This document shows, one piece after another, positions 54,777 through 62,546 of a stretch of 64,000 nucleotides of DNA. The translations under genes and the position numbers were made by a program. Source of the stretch: Deltaproteobacteria bacterium ADurb.Bin207. GTDB lineage: Bacteria > Myxococcota_A > Polyangia > Polyangiales > Polyangiaceae. The stretch is taken from contig MWCO01000018.1 in assembly GCA_002070115.1 (NCBI GenBank), positions 21,977 to 85,976 on the forward strand, read 5' to 3'. The notes under the pieces were generated by a model. That model had not been told where the DNA came from, did no database searches, and saw only the letters and a program-made list of their open reading frames with translations. The stretch's first letter is position 1. Each line of letters starts with the position of its first letter.

Positions 54777-55324
54777 TCGACCGCCGGACGATGACGAATC
54801 ACGTCCGCGACCTCCTCGAATACATCCGACATGCGCAGAATCCCCACGACCTTGCCATGGCGCGTCACCAGGATGGATTGAATATGGAGACGGACCATTT
54901 CCACGATGGCTTCGCTCAACCGCGCTTGTTCATCGATGCTTTCTTGTACCGGCACCATGGCATCTCGTACGTGGATTCTTGATGCCAGGGCGCACATCCG
55001 CTCCATGGGTCCTTGATAAGGGTGGCGCTCGACCAAGTCAGCGATGAAATCGAGACTCAATCCGGCTCGCGCGAGGTTGACTCGATCGCTTTCCGAAAAC
55101 ACGCTCGGCTGAAGGCTTTTCAGGATGGACCAGTGGGTCAGTTTGCCGATGACGTTGTCTTGATCATCGAGGACCAACACCGCGCGATGGTGATGACGAT
55201 CATTGGTCAACCCGAGTTGGGCTTTGCTCAGGGCGAGCAAGGCATCCCTCAAGGTGCTATTGCTCGAGGTCGTGGCGTAGTGAGCAAGCGGAAGCATCAA
55301 CTCTTTGACGGGTCTCGTGTCCAT
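54773..55324 (-). CDS. Protein of two CBS domains
   Basis: A 183-residue cytoplasmic protein consisting of a CBS (Bateman) pair. CBS 1 (about 5-80) begins VKELMLP and ends VIGKLTHWSIL; CBS 2 (about 120-180) begins VRDAMVP and ends VVGILRMSDVFEEV. CBS pairs bind adenine nucleotides and regulate transporters and enzymes, so this may gate the transporter encoded just upstream. AGGAG eight bases before ATG 55324 sets the start. It lies 41 bases after the transporter gene and overlaps the kinase start. Its CBS 1 resembles the CBS part of the kinase-like protein at 62547-63908. Confidence 0.88.
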   Translation of the reverse strand: MDTRPVKELMLPLAHYATTSSNSTLRDALLALSKAQLGLTNDRHHHRAVLVLDDQDNVIGKLTHWSILKSLQPSVFSESDRVNLARAGLSLDFIADLVERHPYQGPMERMCALASRIHVRDAMVPVQESIDEQARLSEAIVEMVRLHIQSILVTRHGKVVGILRMSDVFEEVADVIRHRPAVE

Positions 55325-55365
55325 GAAAAGTCTCCTGTCGGTTGCCTTCCGCAGATGGTTCGACG

Positions 55366-57456
55366 TCACGATGAAAAACCTATCCACCGCCAGTAACCGA
55401 ACAGGGCCCATCCCCACAGCACGAGCAGCGATAGGACGGTGATGATGAGCCCGTGCTTGGCGAAATCCTTGAGTGTGACGAGCTGCTCGCCGGTATCCGG
55501 ATTTTTGGCAAGCGAGTAGGCGATGACGTTATTGGGTGTGCCGATGATGAGCACGTTGGCGAACGATGAGGCGAAGGCGCAGGCGAAACCAACCATCCAG
55601 GGGGACGTTTCCGAAACCTGTGCCATCGGAACCAGGATCGGTCCAAGGGTGGCCACCGCGGCGTCATCGCTCATGAAATTCGTCACAAGGCCTGTCAGCA
55701 GCGAGGACACCATGGCGAGCCCTTCTCCGGAGGTCGCCCATGGGGGAAGCTGTTGAACGATGGTCACAGCGAGCCAACTGCTGGCTCCCGTGACGGCGAG
55801 TCCGGTGCCAATGGCGGCGGCGCTCGCATATAACGCTACGATATCCCACGAGATTTTGTTGATGTCGGGCCATGTGATGATGCGAGCCACCGACAAGATG
55901 ACGATGCCGAGCAGAACCGGCCCTCCCAAACCAAACCCCGTATCCACCGCGTCTCCAAGGAGCCAAAGCAACAACACGAGCACGAGCGTGGCTATCGTGA
56001 TGAGTTCGCGACGGCTCAGGGGGCCTTGGTTTTTGGATTCGGCCTGCAAGATGGCGGCAATATTGAGGGATTGGGTGGAGACCTTTCGATAAACGACGAA
56101 GAAAAAGTACGAGGCGATGACGAGGGCCATGACGGGGACGAATGGCAGGCCGTAGGTGAGCCAGTTGGAAAACGACGGAGCTTTGCCATAGTCCGCGAGG
56201 ATGCCCATCATGATCGCATTATGTCCGCCGGCGGCGGGGGAGCCCGGTCCTCCTTGATTCGCGGCAAAACACATCGATAGGACCAGCAGCACTGCAAGGG
56301 AACGGTCTTTGGCAATGCCCGAGGAATCCAGGGCCGCCCGATAAGCCAGCATCAGGGTGGGCGTGATGATGGCTACCAGAGCGTATTCGGATAGAAAAGA
56401 GGCACATACGGCCAGCAAAGGAAGGAAAAAGAAGAGATACCGGGGCAAGGATGTACTCGTGCGTAACAGCAGCAAGCCCAGGCGACGGTCGAGCTTGGAA
56501 TTCATGATTCCCACGGATAAGGCGAGAATTCCGAGGATGAACAACACGGAGTCTTTAGCGAATGCCTTGGCCACCATATCGGGAGAAAAAACACGAAATA
56601 CATACATGAGGAAGCCAACGAGCATCGCGGTCATGGTGAAGGGCAGCGCGCCGGTTGCCCAAAAAAGACCCGCGAGAACCAGGATTCCGAGCATGACCCT
56701 CGCGCGAAACCCCACTTCTTGTGCGTCGAGAGGCCTGAAAATAACAGTGCCGTCCGGAGCCACGACCTTTTTTTGCTGCCTGGCGAACGTGCTATACTGA
56801 GCAGCGATCGTTTCGCCAGGCTTCATTCGCGAATAACGAGCGTACGAGGCGATGGGGTCGGATTGCCGCTGCTCCAGGCGTGACACGTTCAAAAACGACA
56901 GGAGCGTGGGCGGCGTGGGAGCGAGACACGTCATGGTGAACAAGATCGCTCCGAGAATCATCACGCCTGGTCGGAAATTATGGGTTCCCTTCAACCAGGC
57001 CCACACCGAAGAGGGCTTGGGGCGCGAGGAAAGGAGAGCCGCAGACTGCTGCCGATGCCGGGCCGCCGCGCGCAGTGTTGCTACTAACCCCTCGGTTTCA
57101 CAGGGTTTTTCCAGGAACGCAAACACTCCAGGAATCTTGTCGATCGCGGAATTTTTGCTCGCATGCCCCGTGAGCATGACGACTTGCGTGTCGGCGGCCA
57201 CACGCTTGATCTCCCGCAGCATGTCCACTCCCGACATCGTGGACATTTTTCGGTCGAAAATGACCACATCCTGATGCTCTTGCCGAAGGATCCGCATTCC
57301 CTCTTCCGGGCTGTCTGCCTCGCGGATATCGAATCCCCGGGTGTCGAGAAGAGAGCGCAAATAAACGCGAAAGCGCTCTTCCTCGTCGATCAAGAGCACC
57401 CGAATCGCGGCGTATTCGTGAAGAACCTCCGCTTGTTTGGTATCAGCACGGGCCAC
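55366..57456 (-). CDS. Response-regulator receiver domain fused to DASS/SLC13-type transporter
   Basis: A 696-residue fusion. Residues 15-132 form a complete receiver domain: acidic Asp24/Glu25, phosphoacceptor Asp68 in VVIFDRKM, Thr96 in VVMLTG and Lys117 in FLEKP. After a linker, residues about 162-696 form a DASS-type transporter with 11-12 helices; an extracytoplasmic loop lies near 195-255, and substrate-site loops are AANQGGPGSPAAGGHNA, NFMSDDAAVATLGP and IIGTPNNVIAY, in place of the S-N-T and T-P-x-N motifs. DASS members move dicarboxylates, sulfate or phosphate with Na+. Start GTG 57456, with AGGAG ten bases before. First gene of an operon with CBS, histidine kinase and regulator, which could phosphorylate the receiver. 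No frame break lies between the two halves. Confidence 0.9.
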   Translation of the reverse strand: MARADTKQAEVLHEYAAIRVLLIDEEERFRVYLRSLLDTRGFDIREADSPEEGMRILRQEHQDVVIFDRKMSTMSGVDMLREIKRVAADTQVVMLTGHASKNSAIDKIPGVFAFLEKPCETEGLVATLRAAARHRQQSAALLSSRPKPSSVWAWLKGTHNFRPGVMILGAILFTMTCLAPTPPTLLSFLNVSRLEQRQSDPIASYARYSRMKPGETIAAQYSTFARQQKKVVAPDGTVIFRPLDAQEVGFRARVMLGILVLAGLFWATGALPFTMTAMLVGFLMYVFRVFSPDMVAKAFAKDSVLFILGILALSVGIMNSKLDRRLGLLLLRTSTSLPRYLFFFLPLLAVCASFLSEYALVAIITPTLMLAYRAALDSSGIAKDRSLAVLLVLSMCFAANQGGPGSPAAGGHNAIMMGILADYGKAPSFSNWLTYGLPFVPVMALVIASYFFFVVYRKVSTQSLNIAAILQAESKNQGPLSRRELITIATLVLVLLLWLLGDAVDTGFGLGGPVLLGIVILSVARIITWPDINKISWDIVALYASAAAIGTGLAVTGASSWLAVTIVQQLPPWATSGEGLAMVSSLLTGLVTNFMSDDAAVATLGPILVPMAQVSETSPWMVGFACAFASSFANVLIIGTPNNVIAYSLAKNPDTGEQLVTLKDFAKHGLIITVLSLLVLWGWALFGYWRWIGFSS

Positions 57457-57618
57457 GAGCGAGCGGCTCCTATGGGGTAGCTGCGAAAAATGGTGGGAAA
57501 TCCGGAATCCGCTTCATGGAGTGAAACGGTGCCTTGGTTGATGATAGGTGGGAATCGAAATAGCTATCAATATGGTATCGCGTTTTTTGCTATGTTGCCA
57601 CGACAGGCAAAAAGCGGG

Positions 57619-59025
57619 TCAAGGGAGCCAAGAGCGCTTGCCGCGCCCGTCGCGTTCGGGCAACGGGAGTTTCAGCCTTTTGATTTTTCGATAGAGGGTA
57701 CTGGGGTCAATGCCCAGTTCTCTAGCTGCAAGCGCTCGATTTCCTGTATGTTTTTGCAGAGCCGCCTGGATCATTTCCCGCTCGGAGCTTGGCAGGTGCA
57801 GGGATGTTCGATGGGGTGGGGAAGGGGGGAGGGCAGGGTCGCGACGAAGGTAGGCGGGAAGGTGTTCCGGCCGGATGAGTCCTTGGTGACATAGGACGAA
57901 AGCATGTTCCAGTACGTTGCGAAGTTCGCGGATATTGCCGGGAAAATCATGTTCCAGCAGCAGGGCATAGGCTTCGGGGGAGATACCGGCGACCTCGAAG
58001 CCATGCAGTCGATTCAGGGTGTCGATGAAGTGATCCATGAGCAAAGGGATATCCTCACGACGATTCACGAGCGGGGGGATATCCAAGCCGACGACACGGA
58101 TTCGGTAATACAGGTCTTCCCGGAAGGTTCCTTGTTGTACAAGATCCGTTAGATTTCGGTGAGTTGCGCTGATGATGCGCACATTGGTGTGAATTGATTT
58201 CACCGCTCCCAGCGGTTCGAAGGTCATTTCTTGTAGGACACGCAGCAGACGCACTTGCAGGGCGGGGGAGATATCGCCGATTTCATCGAGAAATAGAGTG
58301 CCCTGGTGGGCAAGGGCGAAGCGCCCGGGTTTGTCTTTGTTCGCTCCCGTGAAAGCCCCCGCCACATAGCCAAATAACTCCGATTCGAGCAGGGTATCCG
58401 GGAGCGCGCCGCAGTTGACCGCCACGAAAGGCCCATCCTTTCGCGGGGATAGTTGGTGAATGGCCTTGGCAAATAGCTCTTTTCCCGTTCCACTCGGACC
58501 TTGGATGAGCACGGGGGCATCGCTTTCGGCCACGGCGGGAAGCAACTGCAACAATCGTTGGAGGGGGGCGCTTTTCCCTACGATATCCATGTACTTTTGC
58601 TTGTCGAGCAGTTGTTTGCGCAGTTCTTCCATCTGCCGGAGGTCCTGAAACGTTTCGACACCTCCCAGGGCCTTGCCATCCTCTCCCCGCAAAATGGCCG
58701 CGGAAACCTTGATGGGAATGCGACGCCCCCGCGCGTCGATGATGGTTACTGTCGTATTGACCACGGGCTTTTGGGTGGCGATGGCCTGTTTCAAGGCACA
58801 AGAGCCTTCACATATCGTGGCGCGGAACACTTCGCTGCATCGCTGCCCAATCGCCTCCTCCCGAGAAATTCCGGTGATTTTCTCCGCAGCCCGGTTGAAA
58901 GTGGTGATGCGCCAATCCCCATCGACCGTGAATACGCCTTCGTTGATCGAGTCCAGAACAGGATCTCGACAATTCCCTTGTCCCGCTGGGGCGGCGCGGA
59001 CGGTTTTCGATGGGCGGCTGGGCAT
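57619..59025 (-). CDS. PAS-domain sigma54-dependent activator
   Basis: A 468-residue enhancer-binding protein. PAS domain (about 22-130) with three cysteines (C63, C72, C76 in CSEVFRATICEGSC), which could hold a metal or redox centre; AAA+ domain (about 147-380) with Walker A GPSGTGKE (176-183), GAFTGA (223-228) and LFLDEIGD; Fis-type helix-turn-helix at the end (NRALAARELGIDPSTLYRKIKRL). It is divergent from the NifX/ferredoxin operon, and the shared region holds palindromic sites and a sigma54 promoter facing that operon, so it most likely controls it. Start ATG 59025; a longer start at 59049 would run into the first palindrome. Confidence 0.92.
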   Translation of the reverse strand: MPSRPSKTVRAAPAGQGNCRDPVLDSINEGVFTVDGDWRITTFNRAAEKITGISREEAIGQRCSEVFRATICEGSCALKQAIATQKPVVNTTVTIIDARGRRIPIKVSAAILRGEDGKALGGVETFQDLRQMEELRKQLLDKQKYMDIVGKSAPLQRLLQLLPAVAESDAPVLIQGPSGTGKELFAKAIHQLSPRKDGPFVAVNCGALPDTLLESELFGYVAGAFTGANKDKPGRFALAHQGTLFLDEIGDISPALQVRLLRVLQEMTFEPLGAVKSIHTNVRIISATHRNLTDLVQQGTFREDLYYRIRVVGLDIPPLVNRREDIPLLMDHFIDTLNRLHGFEVAGISPEAYALLLEHDFPGNIRELRNVLEHAFVLCHQGLIRPEHLPAYLRRDPALPPSPPHRTSLHLPSSEREMIQAALQKHTGNRALAARELGIDPSTLYRKIKRLKLPLPERDGRGKRSWLP

Positions 59026-59048
59026 GATTTCAACGTTAGCCACAATCA

Positions 59049-59089
59049 TGCAAATTGCAATTGGAACAACTTGTTTGATGCAATATGCA
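59049..59089. promoter_or_regulatory. Twin palindromic enhancer sites TGCA-N3-TGCA
   Basis: TGCAAATTGCA (59049-59059) and TGCAATATGCA (59079-59089) share the TGCA-N3-TGCA palindrome, with centres 30 bp apart (about three helical turns), placed 70-110 bp upstream of the sigma54 promoter. Probable binding sites of the adjacent PAS-sigma54 activator. Confidence 0.6.
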
Positions 59090-59154
59090 CGATTATTCAC
59101 CCCCACGCTTTTCGAAATCGGCGCGTTCTAAGGAAGATTTAGCGATATTAGCTA

Positions 59155-59171
59155 TTGGCCCGAAGATTGCT
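59155..59171 (+). promoter_or_regulatory. Sigma54 (-24/-12) promoter of the NifX/ferredoxin operon
   Basis: TTGGCCCGAAGATTGCT matches YTGGCMCG-N4-TTGCW with exactly 10 bases between GG (59157-59158) and GC (59169-59170). Predicted transcription start is near 59182, only two bases before the GTG start codon, so the first gene would have an almost leaderless message. Confidence 0.7.
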
Positions 59172-59183
59172 CTCCCGTTTTGC

Positions 59184-59555
59184 GTGCTCGTCGCTGTAAC
59201 CACCCACCAGGACCGTGTCTCGCCCGTCTGTGATGTGGCCCGATGCTTTCTTGTGGTGGAAACCGACGGCAACCGGGAAATCGGAAGGAGCGCCGTGACC
59301 CTCGATGCGATGGCCTTGTACGATCGGGCGCGACGCATGACCTCGTTTGGTTGGGATGTGCTCATCTGTGGTGCCATCTCGCGGCCGTTTCAGATGATGC
59401 TCACGGCCGGAGGGCTGCGGGTCATTCCCAACACATGCGGGGCAGTACAAGATGTCGTGAGGGCCTTTTTCGATGGTTCTATCGATCACGGTTCCTTTCG
59501 GATGCCCGGATGTGGCTGTTGTGGTCGCGGGCGACGTCGTCGCCGTGGCCGATGA
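59184..59555 (+). CDS. NifX/NifB-like dinitrogenase cofactor-domain protein (first copy)
   Basis: A 123-residue protein of the dinitrogenase iron-molybdenum cofactor superfamily (NifX/MTH1175 type): VLVAVTTHQDRVSPVCDVARCF at the N-terminus, DVLICGAISRPF in the middle, and a Cys-rich end (GCGCCG) followed by Arg repeats. Such proteins outside nif clusters are thought to bind iron-sulfur clusters. GTG 59184 aligns with the Met of relatives; an ATG at 59085 lies inside the enhancer site and upstream of the promoter, so it is rejected. First gene of the operon. Confidence 0.78.
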   Translation: MLVAVTTHQDRVSPVCDVARCFLVVETDGNREIGRSAVTLDAMALYDRARRMTSFGWDVLICGAISRPFQMMLTAGGLRVIPNTCGAVQDVVRAFFDGSIDHGSFRMPGCGCCGRGRRRRRGR

Positions 59556-59559
59556 TTGT

Positions 59560-59575
59560 TCTCGCATAAGCGAGA
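59560..59575 (+). other. Small intercistronic hairpin
   Basis: TCTCGC and GCGAGA form a perfect 6-bp stem with an ATAA loop between the first NifX-like gene and the DUF5320-like gene, just before the latter's ribosome site. No T-run, so processing or translation control is more likely than termination. Confidence 0.4.
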
Positions 59576-59593
59576 TGTAGGAAGGAGTAAGAC

Positions 59594-59881
59594 ATGCCAG
59601 GTGGAGATGGTACTGGTCCTTTTGGACAAGGTCCGAGAACGGGTCGTGGCGCGGGATGGTGCGCCGGTGGCGCTGGTGCAGGATTCGGAGGTGGCAGGGG
59701 GCGTCGCATGCGAGGCCATAGAGGAGTGAGGGGCTGGGGTTATGGGGGCCCCATGGCTGATCCCGCACCTGTCGATGGGAGGCAATCGCTGGCAACGCCC
59801 TTCGACGCCCTTTTGGAAAAGCTCGACGATCTATCCGAACGGCTCGCTCGGCTGGAGTCCCGTGAGCCAAAGCCGGAATAA
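59594..59881 (+). CDS. DUF5320-like Gly-rich small protein
   Basis: A 95-residue protein beginning with the characteristic MPGGDGTGPFGQGPRTGRGAG and continuing with Gly/Arg-rich sequence and a C-terminal heptad-like helix (FDALLEKLDDLSERLARLE), a likely short coiled coil. DUF5320 proteins habitually sit beside NifX-type proteins and MinD-like ATPases in anaerobes, as here; function unknown. GGAAGGAG eight bases upstream sets the start. Confidence 0.85.
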   Translation: MPGGDGTGPFGQGPRTGRGAGWCAGGAGAGFGGGRGRRMRGHRGVRGWGYGGPMADPAPVDGRQSLATPFDALLEKLDDLSERLARLESREPKPE

Positions 59882-59894
59882 TAAAGGAAATACA

Positions 59895-60254
59895 ATGATT
59901 ATCGCTGTTTCTGCCCTTGCCCCCTCGCTCGATGCCGAGGTGGATCCGCGTTTCGGCCGGTGTGGCTACTTCGTGTTGGTGAACACCGATGATATGTCGT
60001 TTCAAGCCATTGAAAACGCCAATGCGGCGCGAGGCGGCGGCGCGGGTATCCAATCCGCCCAACTCGTGGCCAAACACGGCGCCAAAACCGTGTTGACCGG
60101 TTCCTGCGGCCCCAATGCCCATGAAACCCTGACGGCTGCCGGTATCGGTGTGGCCGTGGGGTGCTCCGGAACCGTGCGTTCCGCGGTACAACAATTCCAA
60201 GAAGGAAAACTATCGCTCGCCAAAGAGCCGAACGTGGCCGGTCACCACGCCTGA
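59895..60254 (+). CDS. NifX/NifB-like dinitrogenase cofactor-domain protein (second copy)
   Basis: A 119-residue protein of the NifX/MTH1175 superfamily, better conserved than the first copy: MIIAVSALAPSLDAEVDPRFGRCGYFVLV, then GAGIQSAQLVAKHGAKTVLTGSCGPNAHETL. A single Cys in RCGYF and one in GSCGP may ligate a cluster. AAAGGA precedes ATG 59895, 13 bases after the DUF5320-like stop. With its neighbours it suggests iron-sulfur cluster or metallocofactor handling. Nitrogenase genes are not present in the window. Confidence 0.88.
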   Translation: MIIAVSALAPSLDAEVDPRFGRCGYFVLVNTDDMSFQAIENANAARGGGAGIQSAQLVAKHGAKTVLTGSCGPNAHETLTAAGIGVAVGCSGTVRSAVQQFQEGKLSLAKEPNVAGHHA

Positions 60255-60287
60255 CGCTGGGAATCATGGTTGGCGATGCAGCCGTCG

Positions 60288-60322
60288 GTCGCGAGCCGAA
60301 ACGCGAGTCGTTCGCTCGCGAC
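60288..60322 (+). other. Alternative hairpins between NifX-like and ferredoxin genes
   Basis: GTCGCGAGC (60288-60296) pairs perfectly with GCTCGCGAC (60314-60322), while CGCGAG (60302-60307) can pair with CTCGCG inside the same right arm, so two mutually exclusive stems are possible. No T-run follows. Confidence 0.45.
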
Positions 60323-60347
60323 GGATCGGTATGAAGGTTAGGTCGAT

Positions 60348-60695
60348 ATGAGTAAGTCTTTTCCCCAAGGAAAAACCAACGGCATACCTCTGAGCAAGGC
60401 TCATCCATGGCCTTGGAATCAAGCTTCCTCCGGCTTGCAGGGCACCCTCGACGCTTCTGCTATCGAGGTGTTTTCATCCTGTCCGGGCCCCAACCATGCC
60501 CCGGTAGCCGTCCTCGCCGATGAGAAGCAATGCATTGGCTGCGGTTTCTGTTTGGGGGCCTGCGCCTATATGGCTATCAGCTTCGACGTTCTTCCCGTCA
60601 TCCATCCAGGCCTGTGCCAAGGCTGCGGCGATTGTGTGCAAGGATGTCCCGTCGGCGCTCTCGAACTCGTTGCGCGAAAGGATAGGCACGCATGA
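60348..60695 (+). CDS. 2[4Fe-4S] ferredoxin-type protein
   Basis: A 115-residue protein with about 55 non-conserved N-terminal residues and a bacterial-type ferredoxin domain at the end: CIGCGFCLGAC and CQGCGDCVQGCP, each with four cysteines for one [4Fe-4S] cluster. It probably shuttles electrons with the adjacent ATPase. Its stop overlaps the start of the ATPase gene by four bases (ATGA). The N-terminal extension contains Pro/Trp-rich text without a known fold. Confidence 0.85.
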   Translation: MSKSFPQGKTNGIPLSKAHPWPWNQASSGLQGTLDASAIEVFSSCPGPNHAPVAVLADEKQCIGCGFCLGACAYMAISFDVLPVIHPGLCQGCGDCVQGCPVGALELVARKDRHA

Positions 60696-62524
60696 GCGCT
60701 CTGCGAATTGCCATTGCCAGTGGAAAAGGCGGTACCGGAAAAACCACGGTCGTCACCAGCCTGGTGGTGGCTCTCCAAATGGCGGGAAAACGAGTAGTTT
60801 TCGCTGATTGCGATGTCGAAGAGCCCAACGGTCATCTCTTCCTTCGTCCCCAAATCACGTCATCCCGCGATGTCACCCTTCCCGTGCCCGAGGTTGACCT
60901 CGCGGCCTGCACGTTTTGCGGCCGTTGCGCGGAAGTCTGTCGTTATTCCGCCATCGTGGTCCTACCCAACCAGGTTTTGACCTTTCCCAAACTCTGTCAC
61001 AGTTGTGGAGCTTGTACGTTGGCCTGCCCCGAAAACGCCATTCGAGAAATCCCACGCGCCATCGGCGTCGTCGAAAGCGGTCAGGCCGAAGGGCTCTCTT
61101 TTGTGCAAGGGCGTTTGAACGTGGGAGAAGCCATCGCACCGCCGGTGACGCGGGCCGTACAGGAAGGACTGCCCGAATGCGATGTGGTTATCGTCGACGC
61201 GCCCCCCGGCACCTCCTGTCCCGTGATTGAATCGGTGAAGTCCGCCGATGTGGTGTTGCTGGTCACCGAGCCCACGCCCTTTGGTTTAAACGATCTCGAA
61301 CTTGCCGTGCAGATGGTGCGAACGCTCGGGATTCCTTTTGGTGTAGCGATCAATCGTGCGGATGGGGGGGACGGGCAAGTCGTTGCGTATTGCGAGCGAG
61401 AGGGCATCCCGGTGGTGTTGGAGTTGCCCAACGATCGAGCCGTGGCAAGCGCGTATGCGCGGGGGGAGATGGCCGTGCGCGCCAAACCGGTCTGGGAAAG
61501 CAAATTTATCAATCTTTTCAATGAGTTATATAAGTTATCCCGCCAGAAGGTAAGCCCGGTACCGGCACCCCTCGAGCTGGAAAAAGTCTCGGCGTCGCCG
61601 CCGGAGGTCAATCCCATTCGACTGGGTCCTTCCCACCCTGTTCAAGAATTGGTGGTCATCAGTGGCAAGGGAGGCACGGGAAAAACGAGCGTTTCGGCTT
61701 CCCTATTTGCGCTTGCCGGACAGGCGGCCATTGCGGATTGTGATGTCGATGCCGCGGATTTGCATCTCGTGTTGAACCCGGAGATTCGCCAGCAGCATGC
61801 ATTTTCCGGAGGAAGCACGGCGATCGTGTTGCCCGAGCGCTGCACTTCTTGTGGAATATGCGCGGAACACTGTCGTTTCGATGCCATCGGCCCTGCGTTC
61901 GATGCTCCGACGTACGTGGTCAATCCCATCGCTTGCGAGGGTTGTGGGGTTTGCGAGCTTGTCTGTACGGAACGGGCCATCGAGATGCCCGCGCGGATCA
62001 ATGGCAAGTGGTTCATCTCCGAGACGGCGTACGGGCCCATGGTTCATGCTCGTCTTGGAATTGCTCAAGAAAACAGTGGCAAGCTGGTTTCTTTGGTCCG
62101 TAAGGAAGCCAAAGCCGTGGCGCAACGGACGAAAAAATCGTTGCTCATCAGCGATGGTTCACCGGGGATAGGTTGTCCCGTCATTGCGTCGATCAGTGGT
62201 GCGAGTTTGGTGCTTGTGGTGACGGAGCCTACCTTATCGGGGCTGCATGATCTCGAGCGGGTCGTGGCGCTGACCAGGCAGTTTCGTGTCCGGGCGGTCG
62301 TGGGTATCAACAAGGCGGATATTCACGAGCCGATGGCCAGGAGATTGGAGGATCGAGCGAAGGAGCTGGGCTTGCCGGTGGTTGGAAAAATACGTTACGA
62401 CGATGCGGTGACGCGGGCGCAAGTGCAGCGAATTCCCGTCGTATTGGGGCCGGATTCCGCCGCGGCGCAGGACATTCGGGCGATGTGGGAGACGCTGCAA
62501 CCGCTGCTTTTCGAGGCTTCATAA
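60692..62524 (+). CDS. Fusion of two MinD/Mrp-type ATPases, each with a ferredoxin insert
   Basis: A 610-residue protein with two tandem halves. Half 1 (1 to about 285): deviant Walker A ASGKGGTGKTT, CTFCGRCAEVC and CHSCGACTLAC cluster motifs inserted after about residue 70, and VVIVDAPPGTSCP. Half 2 (from about 315): ISGKGGTGKTS, CTSCGICAEHC and CEGCGVCELVC, and LISDGSPGIGCP. Related anaerobes carry these as two adjacent genes beside DUF5320 and NifX proteins; here they are one reading frame. Mrp/MinD-like ATPases load or transfer iron-sulfur clusters. Four-base overlap with the ferredoxin gene. Convergent with the kinase-like gene at its end. Confidence 0.9.
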   Translation: MSALRIAIASGKGGTGKTTVVTSLVVALQMAGKRVVFADCDVEEPNGHLFLRPQITSSRDVTLPVPEVDLAACTFCGRCAEVCRYSAIVVLPNQVLTFPKLCHSCGACTLACPENAIREIPRAIGVVESGQAEGLSFVQGRLNVGEAIAPPVTRAVQEGLPECDVVIVDAPPGTSCPVIESVKSADVVLLVTEPTPFGLNDLELAVQMVRTLGIPFGVAINRADGGDGQVVAYCEREGIPVVLELPNDRAVASAYARGEMAVRAKPVWESKFINLFNELYKLSRQKVSPVPAPLELEKVSASPPEVNPIRLGPSHPVQELVVISGKGGTGKTSVSASLFALAGQAAIADCDVDAADLHLVLNPEIRQQHAFSGGSTAIVLPERCTSCGICAEHCRFDAIGPAFDAPTYVVNPIACEGCGVCELVCTERAIEMPARINGKWFISETAYGPMVHARLGIAQENSGKLVSLVRKEAKAVAQRTKKSLLISDGSPGIGCPVIASISGASLVLVVTEPTLSGLHDLERVVALTRQFRVRAVVGINKADIHEPMARRLEDRAKELGLPVVGKIRYDDAVTRAQVQRIPVVLGPDSAAAQDIRAMWETLQPLLFEAS

Positions 62525-62546
62525 TCCATTTTCGGATAGTTAGTTC

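Noticed and set aside
57512..57530. GGCAC-containing sequence upstream of the receiver-transporter gene, like half a sigma54 site
   Set aside because: The -12 position is CT and not GC at the required 10-base spacing.
59085..59183. ATG 59085 as start of the first NifX-like gene
   Set aside because: It lies in a palindromic enhancer site and upstream of the sigma54 promoter; the added 33 residues do not match the family.
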